Below, piece by piece: positions 17,164-25,851 of a stretch of DNA of 64,000 bases. Position numbers and translations under genes: made by a program. The notes beneath the pieces were generated by a model that worked only from the letters and a program-made list of their open reading frames with translations, ran no database searches and had not been told where the DNA came from. This stretch comes from DASXAI01 sp963728985 (lineage in GTDB: Bacteria > Actinomycetota > Acidimicrobiia > Acidimicrobiales > Ilumatobacteraceae): assembly GCA_963728985.1 (NCBI GenBank), contig CAVSME010000003.1, positions 496,001 through 560,000 on the forward strand, written 5' to 3'. The number at the start of each line of letters is the position of its first letter. Position 1 is the first letter of the stretch.

Positions 17164-17814
17164 GTGTTGGAGGGTCTGACCCCGCAGGAGGAGACGGAGG
17201 TGCGCCGGCAGTGCCGGCGCCGCCGGTTCGCGACCGGCGAGCACCTCTTCCACGCCGGCGACCTCGGTGACGCCTTCCACTACATAGACCGCGGCCGGGT
17301 GCTGATCCTCGCCGACAGCGCCACGGGCGAGCCGGTCGCGCTCACCGTGCTCGGTCAGGGCCAGAGCTTCGGCGAGCAGGCGTTGCTCGACCCACGATCG
17401 CGACGCACGGCCACGGCCCGGGCCCTCGAGCCCACGGAGACGCTGTCGCTGGCCCGCAGCGACTTCGAACTGCTCCGGGCCCACAACCCGCAGATCGAGC
17501 GGATGCTGACCAACGCCCTGGCCGACCAGGTGCGCCGGCTCACCAACCGGCTGGTCGAGGCCCTCACGCAGCCGGCCGAGGTTCGGGTGTACCGGCGGCT
17601 CTACGAGCTGGGCGGCATCTACGAGGTGACCGGCACGGACGGGCCCATCCCGATGACCCAGGAGCAGATCGCGTCCATGGCGGGGGCCCGCCTCCGGGTG
17701 ACCAACCGCGTGCTGAACGAGGCTCGCCGTGAGGGCGTGCTCTCGACGCGGCGGCGCCGCATCGTCATCGAGGACTGGGAGGAGCTGCGCCGCCGGGCCC
17801 ACCTCGAGGGCTGA
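17164..17814 (+). CDS. Crp/Fnr-family transcriptional regulator
   Basis: A 216-residue regulator. The cyclic-nucleotide-binding-type beta roll covers about residues 1-120 (FHAGDLGDAFHYIDRGRVLIL, GQSFGEQALLDPRSRRTATARAL), followed by the long dimerisation helix and a C-terminal winged helix (MTQEQIASMAGARLRVTNRVLNEARREGVLS). The phosphate-binding cassette FGEQALLDPRSRRTATA keeps Arg and Thr as in cyclic-nucleotide-binding members, so cAMP or a related ligand is plausible. There are no N-terminal Fnr cysteines. The GTG at 17164 follows GAGGAGG by ten bases. A Crp-like site lies far away in the window at 52550. Confidence 0.85.
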   Translation: MLEGLTPQEETEVRRQCRRRRFATGEHLFHAGDLGDAFHYIDRGRVLILADSATGEPVALTVLGQGQSFGEQALLDPRSRRTATARALEPTETLSLARSDFELLRAHNPQIERMLTNALADQVRRLTNRLVEALTQPAEVRVYRRLYELGGIYEVTGTDGPIPMTQEQIASMAGARLRVTNRVLNEARREGVLSTRRRRIVIEDWEELRRRAHLEG

Positions 17815-17935
17815 GAGGATCTGCCGACGCGAGCACGGCCAGGTCCCGCATGGCGTACTGGTGGTGGTTCCACTCCTCGTCCATCACGACGTGGAGGCAG
17901 GCCAGCACCGTGTGCTCGGTGGGCGGAGGGTAGCC
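17765..17935 (-). pseudogene. C-terminal remnant of a DinB-superfamily (four-helix metalloenzyme) protein
   Basis: A segment of about 55 codons reads GYPPPTEHTVLACLHVVMDEEWNHHQYAMRDLAVL before a stop at 17765. The EEWxHHxYAxRDL pattern is typical of the last helix of DinB-like proteins. Upstream codons do not continue the family and no start or N-terminal three quarters is present, so this looks like a truncated remnant. Its end overlaps the Crp/Fnr gene by 50 bases. A short genuine ORF cannot be excluded. Confidence 0.4.
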
Positions 17936-17997
17936 CGCACCGTCGTTCGCCGACGCCGCGCCTCGAGGCGCGCCACATTGGGTGCCGATTCGGTCAT

Positions 17998-18036
17998 GGG
18001 TGCCGATCGGCCCGCCAGGTGAGGCCATCGGCACCC
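17998..18036. repeat. 10-bp perfect inverted repeat
   Basis: GGGTGCCGAT (17998-18007) pairs with ATCGGCACCC (18027-18036) across a 19-base loop. A second direct copy of GGGTGCCGAT lies at 17980-17989. It sits in the degenerate stretch between the DinB-like remnant and the EVE gene. It could be a terminator for the EVE transcript or a scar of rearrangement. Confidence 0.45.
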
Positions 18037-18106
18037 AAACGGCATTCGGATGACCGGAAGCCTTTGGGCGCAGCGAGACCGAGGCGCAGCCGAGGCATCG
18101 AACCAG

Positions 18107-18511
18107 TCAGGCGCCGAGCCGCTCGATGACGGCCAGCTGGGCATCGTCGAGCGGCACGACCGACAACCGCGACTGGCGCACGAGCATGCTCGTCGCGAAG
18201 ACGGGCTCGGCCTTCAGGGCGGTGAGCGTCACGGGCCGGGTGAGCGGCCGCTGCGCCTGGATGTCGACCCACACCCGCTTCCCGGCGGGATCGGTGGGAT
18301 CGGGGTAGGGGGCCGACACCACTTGGGCCAGCCCCACGGCGGCCTTGTCGGTCTGGGAGTGGTAGACGACCACGGTGTCGCCCGGCGTCATGGCCCGCAG
18401 GTTGATCTGCGCCTGCGCGTTGGTGACGCCGTCCCAGTGCGTGGTGCGGTCGCGTTCGAGGTCGGCGTAGCTGTACGCCCCGGGTTCGGTCTTCACCAGC
18501 CACGCGCCCAC
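18107..18511 (-). CDS. EVE-domain protein
   Basis: A 134-residue protein consisting of a single EVE (PUA-like) domain: WLVKTEPGAYSYADLERD at the start, then WDGVTNAQAQINLRAM, GDTVVVYHS and KRVWVDIQAQRPL. These domains bind modified nucleobases. Bacterial members of this size are widespread and usually of unknown target. It lies about 20 bases downstream of the kinase remnant on the same strand. No restriction or modification genes are adjacent. Confidence 0.85.
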   Translation of the reverse strand: MGAWLVKTEPGAYSYADLERDRTTHWDGVTNAQAQINLRAMTPGDTVVVYHSQTDKAAVGLAQVVSAPYPDPTDPAGKRVWVDIQAQRPLTRPVTLTALKAEPVFATSMLVRQSRLSVVPLDDAQLAVIERLGA

Positions 18512-18531
18512 GCGTGCGAGCGTACCGACCG

Positions 18532-19527
18532 CTACGGGACCGCCGTGACCTGGGGCTCGGCCTCGCGCACGACCTGATCCAGGACGGCGAGGAACTGCCG
18601 CACGTCGAGCGGCTTGGTGAGGTAGGAGTGGGCGCCCGCCGCCACCAGCCGCTGGGCATGACCGGGGGTGGCCTCGGCGCTCAGCATCACGACCGGGATG
18701 GTCGCCGTGGCCGGATCGTCGCGCAGCTGGCGCAGGACCTCTTCGCCGTCGATGTCGGGGAGGTGGAGGTCGAGGAGCACGAGGAGCGGATGCTGCTGGC
18801 GCACGAGATCGAGTCCGAGGCGTCCCTGCATCGCCGCTACGAGCTCGACGTCGCCCCGCCGCTCCAGCAGCCGCTCGACCAGGCGCAGGTTCGACAGGTT
18901 GTCCTCGATGTAGACGACGGCATGGGGGTGCCCGTTGCCGGGGGTCGTCGCGACCGGGAGGTTGGCGTCGAGGCGGGCATGACGTTCGACCGGGCTCTCG
19001 ACGACGGGGAGCTCGACCCAGAACGTGCTGCCCCGGCCGACCGCCGTTTCAACGTCGAGCGTGCCGCCCATGGCCTCGGCCAGGCGCCGCGACAGGGCGA
19101 GGCCGATCCCGGTGCCCTCGATGTCGGTCTGCGCGGCACCGAGCCGCTCGAACGGCTCGAAGAGCAGGTGGAGGTGTTCGGGCGCGATGCCACTGCCCGT
19201 GTCGGCGATATCGATGCGGAGACGCCCCTCGCTGCTGCGGCACGACACCGCGACCGTGCCGCCGATGTGGTTGTACTTGATGCCGTTGGAGAGCGGGTTG
19301 AGCAGGATCTGCTTCAGCCGCTGGCGGTCGGCGAAGACGTGCACGTCACACATCGACAACGCGTCGCCCACGAGGTTGATGCGGTACTCGTGGGCGAATG
19401 GTCGCATGAGGTCGAGCACGTCGCCGACGACTTCCTTGGCCAGCACCGGCTCCGACGACAGGGCCAGCGTGCCGGTCTCGATGCGGGTGATGTCGAGCAC
19501 CTCGTTGATGAGGCCGAGGAGGTGCCG
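18532..19527 (-). pseudogene. Hybrid sensor histidine kinase, 5'-truncated (HATPase and receiver domains remain)
   Basis: Reading leftward from about 19527 the frame begins abruptly at RHLLGLINEVLDITRIETG, the tail of a HisKA domain just after the phosphoacceptor helix. It then encodes a full HATPase domain (N box NPLSNGIKYN, G1 DTGSGI, F box FEPFERL, G2 GTGIGLAL) and a receiver domain (YIEDNLSNLRLVERLL, phospho-Asp in LLDLHLPDIDG, Lys in LTKPLDV). The phosphoacceptor His and all sensory domains are missing because the sequence joins directly to the 5' part of a ClC gene. The receiver would be regulated normally, but the truncated kinase cannot autophosphorylate. Confidence 0.8.
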
Positions 19528-19958
19528 ATGGCGATGGCCGCCGACAACGGCTTGGCGACGGCGGTGCGCGGATGGATGCGGCTCTGCTGGGTCAGGACGG
19601 CTTCCATGGCTTCGGGGATGCCGTGGCCTCGGATCTCCGGCGACCACCGAGCCAGCAGCGCCACCGCCAACCCGCCGGCCATCGCCACCAGCACGAGGCC
19701 CGGGCCGCGAGGTACGTCGGCCATCGACGGCAACGTCCAACCGACTTGGTGGAACAGCGCCACGTTCGTCAGCAGCGCGATCAAGTGGACGAGGACGTAT
19801 GCCGCGCCGCCCGCCAGCAGACCGAGCACGGTGGCCAACAGGGACAGCTCGAGCAAACGCTTCGGCGGTGTCCGGCCCTGCGTCGCCTCCACCTCGCTTC
19901 CCGTCGAGTTGGTGTCCTTGAACATATCGTAGTCCGATGTAATGGGGGGTGTCGACAC
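19521..19958 (-). pseudogene. ClC-type chloride channel, N-terminal fragment only
   Basis: About 145 codons encode the N-terminus of a ClC channel: a cytoplasmic start, a first membrane helix (LLATVLGLLAGGAAYVLVHLIALLTN), a second helix (GLVLVAMAGGLAVALLARW) and the motif GHGIPEAMEAVLTQQSRIHPRTAVAKPLSAAIAIGT. The family normally continues with GGPFGAEGP, but here the sequence passes straight into a histidine kinase in another frame at about 19521-19527. The selectivity filter and remaining helices are absent. The start is either the GTG at 19958 or the ATG at 19925. It is divergent from the STAS operon. Confidence 0.75.
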
Positions 19959-20092
19959 TGCGACCTCACGCCATCAGCGAACACTTGTTCGGCGCGATGA
20001 CCGCCGCTCCGGCGGGACAGGCGCGGCCGGCCCATCACGCTCCGTCCGAGGTGGACCACTAGTCTGCGGCGACACTTCGGAGGAAGGCGAGA

Positions 20093-20410
20093 ATGGCTTC
20101 GACTTGGTCGCGTGAGACGGTCGCCGACGATCGCGTTCGGATGCTCGTGCGGGGCGAGATCGATCTGGCCGACGAGCGGCCGCTGATCGACGAGGTGGAC
20201 GCCGTGGTCGGCGCGTCTGCCGATGTCGTGGTGGAGCTCGACCTGGCCGAGGTGGACTTCATCGACTCGAGCGGCCTGCGGGCCCTCCTGCTGCTGCGCC
20301 GCGCTCACGGCGACCGTGTGCTGCTCGGCGCCCGATCGGCTCCCGTCCAGCGGGTCCTGGAGATCGCCGGGCTGGCGGAGATGTTCACCGATCGCGCCGA
20401 GAACGGCTGA
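20093..20410 (+). CDS. STAS-domain anti-sigma factor antagonist
   Basis: A 105-residue STAS protein. The phosphorylation loop reads FIDSSGLRALLLL, with candidate phosphoserine at 59 or 60, as in SpoIIAA/RsbV. In partner switching the unphosphorylated form captures the anti-sigma kinase and frees the sigma factor. The ATG at 20093 is preceded by GGAGGAAGG. Its stop overlaps the next start (TGATG), so antagonist and kinase are translationally coupled. It is the first gene of a three-gene switching operon. Confidence 0.9.
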   Translation: MASTWSRETVADDRVRMLVRGEIDLADERPLIDEVDAVVGASADVVVELDLAEVDFIDSSGLRALLLLRRAHGDRVLLGARSAPVQRVLEIAGLAEMFTDRAENG

Positions 20411-20838
20411 TGGCCCGTTCGCCCATGTCGGAAGAGCCGGTCGTGCGCGTCGACGACGACGACCACGCCATGGCGGTGTTCGCCCGTGACGTGGTCTCCG
20501 TGTCGTCGGCCCGAGAGTGGTTGGGCCAGTTCCTGGCGGCCCACCACGTCACGTCGGTCGTGTCGGCTGACGCCTCCCTCGTCCTCAGCGAGCTGGTCAC
20601 CAACGCGCTGCGCCACGGCTTGGGTGACATCATCGCCCTCGGCTCGGTGGATGACGACGAGCTGCGCGTCTCGGTCATCGACGCCGGCGACGAGCTCCCC
20701 GACCTCTTGCCGGTGGCGCCCGATCGCATCGGCGGGTTGGGCCTGCACCTCGTCGGGCACGTCGCCGACAATTGGGGTGTCGCCTCGTTCCCCGGCGGGA
20801 AGACCGTGTGGGCCACGATCAACTTGCACCGCGCATGA
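20410..20838 (+). CDS. Anti-sigma regulatory kinase (RsbW/SpoIIAB-like ATPase)
   Basis: A 142-residue HATPase_c_2 protein with N box LVLSELVTNALRHG (Glu61, Asn65), a G1-like VIDAGDE and G2 GGLGLHLVGHV. Such kinases bind a sigma factor or a receiver-like partner and phosphorylate the STAS antagonist. No sigma gene is in this operon, so the target must be elsewhere or one of the ECF sigma factors in the window. It overlaps the STAS gene by one base and the phosphatase gene by four (ATGA). Confidence 0.9.
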   Translation: MARSPMSEEPVVRVDDDDHAMAVFARDVVSVSSAREWLGQFLAAHHVTSVVSADASLVLSELVTNALRHGLGDIIALGSVDDDELRVSVIDAGDELPDLLPVAPDRIGGLGLHLVGHVADNWGVASFPGGKTVWATINLHRA

Positions 20839-22512
20839 AGCCGGAGCACGCCACCTCCGAGCGTCGGAAGCCGGTGCGGAAGCTGCACGCCGCCACCATC
20901 GCCGTGATCGTGGCCGGCGCCGTCATCGTCGGTGGCGCCGTCATCGTGACCGAGGTCCTCCACCGCGACACCGAGCAGCGCCTGCTCGATCAGCGCACCG
21001 GCGAAGCGGGCGCTGTCCTGGCCACCGCCATCGGCAGCCTGCAGCCGCCACTGTCGTCGGCGGCCGAGCTGGCCGAGGCGACGAACGGCAACGAGGACGC
21101 GTTCCGCGCCGTCATGAGTCGCCTCGTGGGGCACGCCACCGGCAGCCGGTTCGCGGCTGCAGCGCTGTACTCGGTCGAGTCGACCACGCCGCTGGTATCC
21201 CTGGGCGACCCGACCGCCCTCGGCGCCGCCGGTCCGGCCCGGGTCCAGAGCATGCTGGACCGAGCCCGCGCCGCGCAGGCCTTGTCGGTCACCGACCTGC
21301 TCGATCTGCCCGGGCGCCACCTCGGATATGCCTACAAGTCGGCCCAGACACCCACCCGGTACGTCGTGTACGCCGAGACGGCGCTGCCGCCGCGCACCGC
21401 GGCCTCCCGCACCACCGGACCCTTCCAGGACCTCGACTACGCGACCTACCTCGACTCGGTGAACACCGACGAGCTGCTGTACGCCAGCGTGGACGAGGTC
21501 CCGATCACCGGCCGGACCTCGCGCACCAGCGCCGCTTTCGGCGACCGCCAGCTCGTGCTCGTCACCACGACGTCGGCCATCCTCGGCGGCCAGCTATCAC
21601 GACTGCTGCCGTACCTGATCGCCATCGTCGGGGCCATCCTGATCGTCGTCGGCGCCATCGTGACGCAGGTGCTGCTCCGGCGCCGGGGCCAGGCCGAGGC
21701 CCTCGCCGACGATGTGTCACGGCTCTACGAGGACCAGCGCCACCGCACGGAGACATTGCAACGCAGCCTGCTCCACGCGCGAGCTCCCGCAGCCTCCGGG
21801 CGTGCAGGTGGCCGCCCGGTACTGGCCGGCGGACAAGACGAGCGAGATCGGCGGCGACTTCTACGACCTCTTCGAGATCGAGGACGGCCGGTGGGGTGTC
21901 ACCATCGGCGACGTCTGCGGCAAGGGCATCGAGGCCGCCGCCCTCACCGGCGTCACCCGCCACACGATCCGCGCCGCCGCCCGCCACCTCGAGTCGCCGG
22001 CCGAGGTGCTCGGATGGACCTACGAGGCGATACGGGGCTACGACGACGAGACCTACGCCACGGTCTGCTTCGCCTTCTTGCGGTTGATCGACGAGCGCGC
22101 CGAGCTCGACGTCGCGTTGGCCGGCCATCCCGGCCCCCTGCTCTACCGCGCCGACGGCACGGTCGAGGCGCTTGGCACGCGTGGCACCGTGCTCGGGTTG
22201 GTCGAGCCGCACGTGTCACGAACCCGCCACACCATCGCCCCGGGGGACACCGTCGTCTTCTACACCGACGGCATCACGGACGCACCCGGCGCGCAGGGGG
22301 TGCCGCTCGAGGAGCTCGGTGACGCCGTGCGGCAGTCGGTCCGAACCGGCCCGGCGGGCATGGTCGACGCCATCCGCACCTGCATCGAGTCGCACCGGCC
22401 CGGGGGCAGCGGCGACGACACGGCGGTCCTCGTCCTGCAGCTCGACGACGGAACGGCGACGCCTCAGGCCGCAGTGGCCAAAGGTCAGAAGGAGCAATCC
22501 GGAGTGACCTGA
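20835..22512 (+). pseudogene. Membrane-anchored PP2C (SpoIIE/RsbU-type) phosphatase, frameshifted
   Basis: The first frame, from the ATG at 20835, encodes helix 1 (about residues 18-38), an extracellular sensor domain of about 220 residues and helix 2 (PYLIAIVGAILIVVGAIVTQVLL), ending in TETLQRSLL at about 21772. The PP2C domain resumes in another frame at ELPQPPGVQVAARYWPA near 21780 and runs to 22512. It has the metal-ligand Asp residues in GGDFYDLF, GDVCGKG, YTDGITDA and GDDTAVLV. The slip is +1 or -2 at GCGCGAG. Intact, it would dephosphorylate the STAS protein in response to an external signal. It completes the switching operon. Confidence 0.85.
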
Positions 22513-22537
22513 CCGGCCCCCGTCAACCGGGTAGGTC
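22506..22537. terminator. Imperfect hairpin at a convergent junction
   Basis: GACCT-G-ACCGG and CCGG-GT-AGGTC form an interrupted stem spanning the stop codons of the phosphatase (22512) and of DNA polymerase IV (22523). Its position between two convergent genes suggests a shared terminator. There is no T-run. Confidence 0.35.
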
Positions 22538-23557
22538 GAGCACGACCCGGACACCCAGGAGCCGCACCGGCCGGGTGAGCTCGAAGCGGTCGAGCACCAG
22601 CCGAGCGACACGGACCACCTCGGCGGCGTCGGTCGTCGGTGCGGGGAGCTTGCTGATCTTGGTACGGGTGAAGAACGTGGGCGTCCGCACCTTGACGGCC
22701 ACGTGCGTCACCCGGCGCCCTTCGGCGACGACGGATTCGGTGGCCTCTGTTGCCAACCGGCTCAGATGCTCGACGAGCTCGGCGTGATCGGTGACGTCGT
22801 GGCGGAACGTCTCCTCGCGGCTGCGCGACCGGGCCAGGCGCGGCTCGTCGACCACCGGACCGCCCCCACCACCGAGACCGAGCACCCTCAGATGGGGTCC
22901 GATCGTGGGTCCGAACCGGCGGGCCAGGTCGTGGTGATCGGCGTGGGCGAGGTCCATGACAGTGCTGATCCCCGCATCGGCCAACCGCTGCGCGGTGCGC
23001 TGGCCGATGCCCCAGATGGCCGTGACGGGCCGATCGCCCATCGTGCCCAGCCACGTCGCCCACGTCATCCTGGCCACGCCGCCCGGTTTGGCGAAGCCGG
23101 TCGCCGTCTTCGCCTGCAATTTCGTCTCGCCGATGCCGACGGCACAGGTGAGTCCGGTCTCCGCGTACACACGCCGCTGCACCTGACGGGCCAGATCTTC
23201 GGGGTCGGCCGTGCGGGCGCCGAGGAAGGCCTCGTCCCATCCCCACACCTCCACCACGACCGGGAACGAGCGCAGCGTCGCCATCACGTGCGCCGACGCC
23301 GCGTCGTAGGCCGGACGATCCGCCGGCAGGAACACGGCATCGGGGCAGCGGCGGGCGGCGAGCCCCAGCGGCATGCCGGACGCCACCCCGAAGGCGCGGG
23401 CCTCGTACGACGCCGTGGCCACGACCTGGCGGGGCCGGCGGGGGTCGCCGTCGCCGCCCACCACCACCGGGCGACCGGCCAGCTCGGGTCGGCGCAGGAT
23501 CTCCACGGCGGCCAGGAACTGGTCGAGATCGACGTGGAGGATCCAGTCTCGGCTCAC
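22523..23557 (-). CDS. dinB: DNA polymerase IV (Y-family)
   Basis: A 344-residue translesion polymerase. The palm has HVDLDQFLAAVE (Asp10 metal ligand) and WGWDEAFLG (Asp108, Glu109), the YEARAFGVASGMPL segment follows the fingers, and the thumb has an HhH motif (VTAIWGIGQRTAQRLADAG). The C-terminal little-finger domain is present (RVTHVAVKVRTPTFFTRTK). The SxDE motif normally reads SIDEAYLD. Here it is GWDEAFLG, which keeps the acidic pair. The GTG at 23557 overlaps the stop of a small upstream reading frame (GTGA). No SOS box is evident. Confidence 0.9.
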   Translation of the reverse strand: MSRDWILHVDLDQFLAAVEILRRPELAGRPVVVGGDGDPRRPRQVVATASYEARAFGVASGMPLGLAARRCPDAVFLPADRPAYDAASAHVMATLRSFPVVVEVWGWDEAFLGARTADPEDLARQVQRRVYAETGLTCAVGIGETKLQAKTATGFAKPGGVARMTWATWLGTMGDRPVTAIWGIGQRTAQRLADAGISTVMDLAHADHHDLARRFGPTIGPHLRVLGLGGGGGPVVDEPRLARSRSREETFRHDVTDHAELVEHLSRLATEATESVVAEGRRVTHVAVKVRTPTFFTRTKISKLPAPTTDAAEVVRVARLVLDRFELTRPVRLLGVRVVLDLPG

Positions 23558-23697
23558 ACGATGAGGGGCTCCGGCCGCAGGACGTCGAGGTCCCGGCTGC
23601 GCACCTCCTGGACGCGAGCCAGGAGGTGGTCGAGGTCGTCGTGGACCGAGAGGTCGGGGCCGGACAAGCTGTCAGCGTCACCGGCGGCAAGCCTCAT
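23554..23697 (-). CDS. Small protein (47 residues) translationally coupled to DNA polymerase IV
   Basis: From the ATG at 23697 the frame encodes MRLAAGDADSLSGPD, then LDHLLARVQEVRSRDLDVLRP, and stops at 23554 inside the polymerase start (GTGA overlap). The middle is a predicted amphipathic helix. The frame stays open upstream, antisense to the PPK2 start, so a longer form with a TTG start is possible. I recognise no family. The stop-start coupling is the main support. Confidence 0.4.
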   Translation of the reverse strand: MRLAAGDADSLSGPDLSVHDDLDHLLARVQEVRSRDLDVLRPEPLIV

Positions 23698-23819
23698 GGT
23701 CAACTCGACGGCAGCGGCGGCCGATTGCTCAGAGCGGCGCTCAGGGCCGGTCCCCCGCCACCGGTCGTTCCCCAGCTGTTCGTGCCCCGGTTGCCGCTCG
23801 TCGCTACGGTGCGGGCATT

Positions 23820-24788
23820 GTGAGCCGCCGCATCGCCGACATCGAAACGGTCGTCGATCTATCCGACATCATCGACGCCCTGCAGGACCTGTCCGTCGAG
23901 GAGCTCATGGCCCACGGCCTCAGCACCGCCGACACGTGGGACGAGATCGACGATCCGGTGCTCGTCGGGCCGAATGGCCTGCCGATCGAGACGTGGCGGG
24001 AGGGGTACCCGTACGGCGACCGGATGTCGCGGGCCGAGTACGACGTCACGAAGCGCCTCCTCCAGATCGAACTGCTCAAAGCGCAGGCGTGGATACGTGC
24101 GACCGGCCAGAAGCTGGTGGTGCTGTTCGAGGGCCGTGACGCCGCCGGCAAGGGCGGCACGATCAAGCGCTTCCTCGAGCACCTCAACCCGCGGGGTGCG
24201 TCGGTCGTGGCGCTGGCCGCTCCCAGCGAACGGGAGCGGGGGCAGTGGTACTTCCAGCGGTACGTGCTCCATCTGCCCACCCGGGGCGAGATCAGCCTGT
24301 TCGACCGGTCCTGGTACAACCGGGCCGGCGTCGAGCGGGTCATGGGGTTCTGCTCGGACGAGGAGTACGACGAGTTCCTGCGCGAGGTTCCCGAGTTCGA
24401 GGCGATGCTCACCCGATCGGGGACCACGCTCGTCAAGCTGTGGTTCTCGGTGTCGCGACGCGAGCAGATCGCCCGTTTCGTGATCCGGCGGATCGACCCC
24501 GTGCGCCAGTGGAAGCTCAGCCCGATGGACCTCGCGTCGCTCGACCGCTGGGACGAGTACACCGCCGCCAAGGAGGCGATGTTCCGTCACAGCCACACCC
24601 ACGCCGCACCGTGGACCGTCGTGCGCAGCAACGACAAGAAGCGAGGGCGGTTGGAAGCGATCCGCTTCGTGCTCAACCACCTCGACTACCCGGACAAGAG
24701 CCACGACGTGGTCGGTACGCCCGATCCGCTGATCGTGGGCCCCCCGTCGGCGGTCGCCGCCGACGCCGGGGAGTCCGGCCGCTCGTAG
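23820..24788 (+). CDS. ppk2: Polyphosphate kinase 2
   Basis: A 322-residue PPK2 family protein, which transfers phosphate between polyphosphate and nucleotides. Walker A is FEGRDAAGKGG (103-113), Walker B is ISLFDRSWYNRAGVE (Asp162, Arg163), and the lid region follows (REQIARFVIRRIDPVRQWKLSPMD). The length and the tract TRGEISLFDRSWYNR fit class I PPK2 enzymes, which favour making ATP or GTP from polyphosphate. The GTG at 23820 overlaps no gene. It is divergent from the polymerase IV unit. Confidence 0.92.
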   Translation: MSRRIADIETVVDLSDIIDALQDLSVEELMAHGLSTADTWDEIDDPVLVGPNGLPIETWREGYPYGDRMSRAEYDVTKRLLQIELLKAQAWIRATGQKLVVLFEGRDAAGKGGTIKRFLEHLNPRGASVVALAAPSERERGQWYFQRYVLHLPTRGEISLFDRSWYNRAGVERVMGFCSDEEYDEFLREVPEFEAMLTRSGTTLVKLWFSVSRREQIARFVIRRIDPVRQWKLSPMDLASLDRWDEYTAAKEAMFRHSHTHAAPWTVVRSNDKKRGRLEAIRFVLNHLDYPDKSHDVVGTPDPLIVGPPSAVAADAGESGRS

Positions 24789-24852
24789 CGCTCAAGGTGC
24801 ACTCTTTTCCTACGCCGCATTAGAGTTCGCCGTCACCTGGGGAGGTGTGGGC

Positions 24853-25815
24853 ATGGCCCTCGACTACGCGACCAAGGCGATCCTGGAGCAGATGGCGAGT
24901 GCGGGTGGAACGCCCCTGCACGAGGGCACGCCGGACGACGCGCGAGCCCTCGGCAAGGCGTTCGCCGCCATGGCCGGCCCGGCACCGGCGATGGCCCGGG
25001 TCGAGGACCACGAGGTGGCGGTGGGCGGCGGGAGCATCGCCGTGCGGGTCCTGGTGCCGCCGCAGGGCGCCCGGGGCGTGATCCTCTACCTCCACGGCGG
25101 CGGCTGGGTGATCGGGGCCATCGACGAGTTCGAGACCATGGCCCGCAAGCTGGCCGAGCGCACATCGTGCGCCGTCGTCCTGGCCGACTACCGCCTGGCG
25201 CCGGAGCACCAGTACCCCATTGCCGTCGATGACAGCTACGCCGCCCTGGAGTGGACCGGCGCCCACCTCGAGGAGATCGCCGGCCGCAGCGACGTGCCGC
25301 TGATCGTGGCCGGCGACAGCGCCGGCGGGAACCTCTCGGCCGTCATGGCGCTGCGGGCCCGCGACCGCAACGGCCCGAAGATCGCCCTCCAGGTGCTCGT
25401 CTACCCGGTCACCGACGCCGACTTCGACCGGCCGTCGTACCTCGATCCGGAGAACCAGCTCATCCTCACGCGCGACGCCATGGTCTGGTTCTGGAACCAC
25501 TACCTCCCCGACGCCGCTCGCCGTACCGAGCCGGACGCCTCGCCGCTGCACGCCTCCGACCTGAGCGGGCTGCCTCCGGCCGTCGTGCTCACGGCCGAGC
25601 ACGACGTCTTGCGGGACGAGGGCGAGGCCTACGCCGAGCGTCTGCGCGCCGCCGGCGTCCCGGTCGACCTCCGCCGCCACAGCGGCCAGACGCACGGCTT
25701 CTTCACCTTCCTGCTGCTGCCCGGCAGTGAGCGCGGCTTCCAGCAGGTGGTCAAGGCCGTGCAGGCCTGCACCGTCCGCCACGCCCGTACGCAAGCATCC
25801 GCCCAAGCACGCTGA
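24853..25815 (+). CDS. Alpha/beta hydrolase, hormone-sensitive-lipase family esterase
   Basis: A 320-residue esterase. The oxyanion motif is YLHGGGWVIG, the nucleophile elbow is GDSAGGN, the acid lies in TAEHDVLRDEGE and the base in GQTHGF, all in the HSL-family order. It hydrolyses short or medium acyl esters. The ATG at 24853 is preceded by GGGGAGGTG. A GTG two codons upstream is possible. It lies 36 bases upstream of a Baeyer-Villiger monooxygenase, a pairing that would convert a ketone to an ester and then to acid and alcohol. Confidence 0.9.
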   Translation: MALDYATKAILEQMASAGGTPLHEGTPDDARALGKAFAAMAGPAPAMARVEDHEVAVGGGSIAVRVLVPPQGARGVILYLHGGGWVIGAIDEFETMARKLAERTSCAVVLADYRLAPEHQYPIAVDDSYAALEWTGAHLEEIAGRSDVPLIVAGDSAGGNLSAVMALRARDRNGPKIALQVLVYPVTDADFDRPSYLDPENQLILTRDAMVWFWNHYLPDAARRTEPDASPLHASDLSGLPPAVVLTAEHDVLRDEGEAYAERLRAAGVPVDLRRHSGQTHGFFTFLLLPGSERGFQQVVKAVQACTVRHARTQASAQAR

Positions 25816-25851
25816 TCCAGCCACTCTCGAACGAGCAAGGAGATTCCAGGC

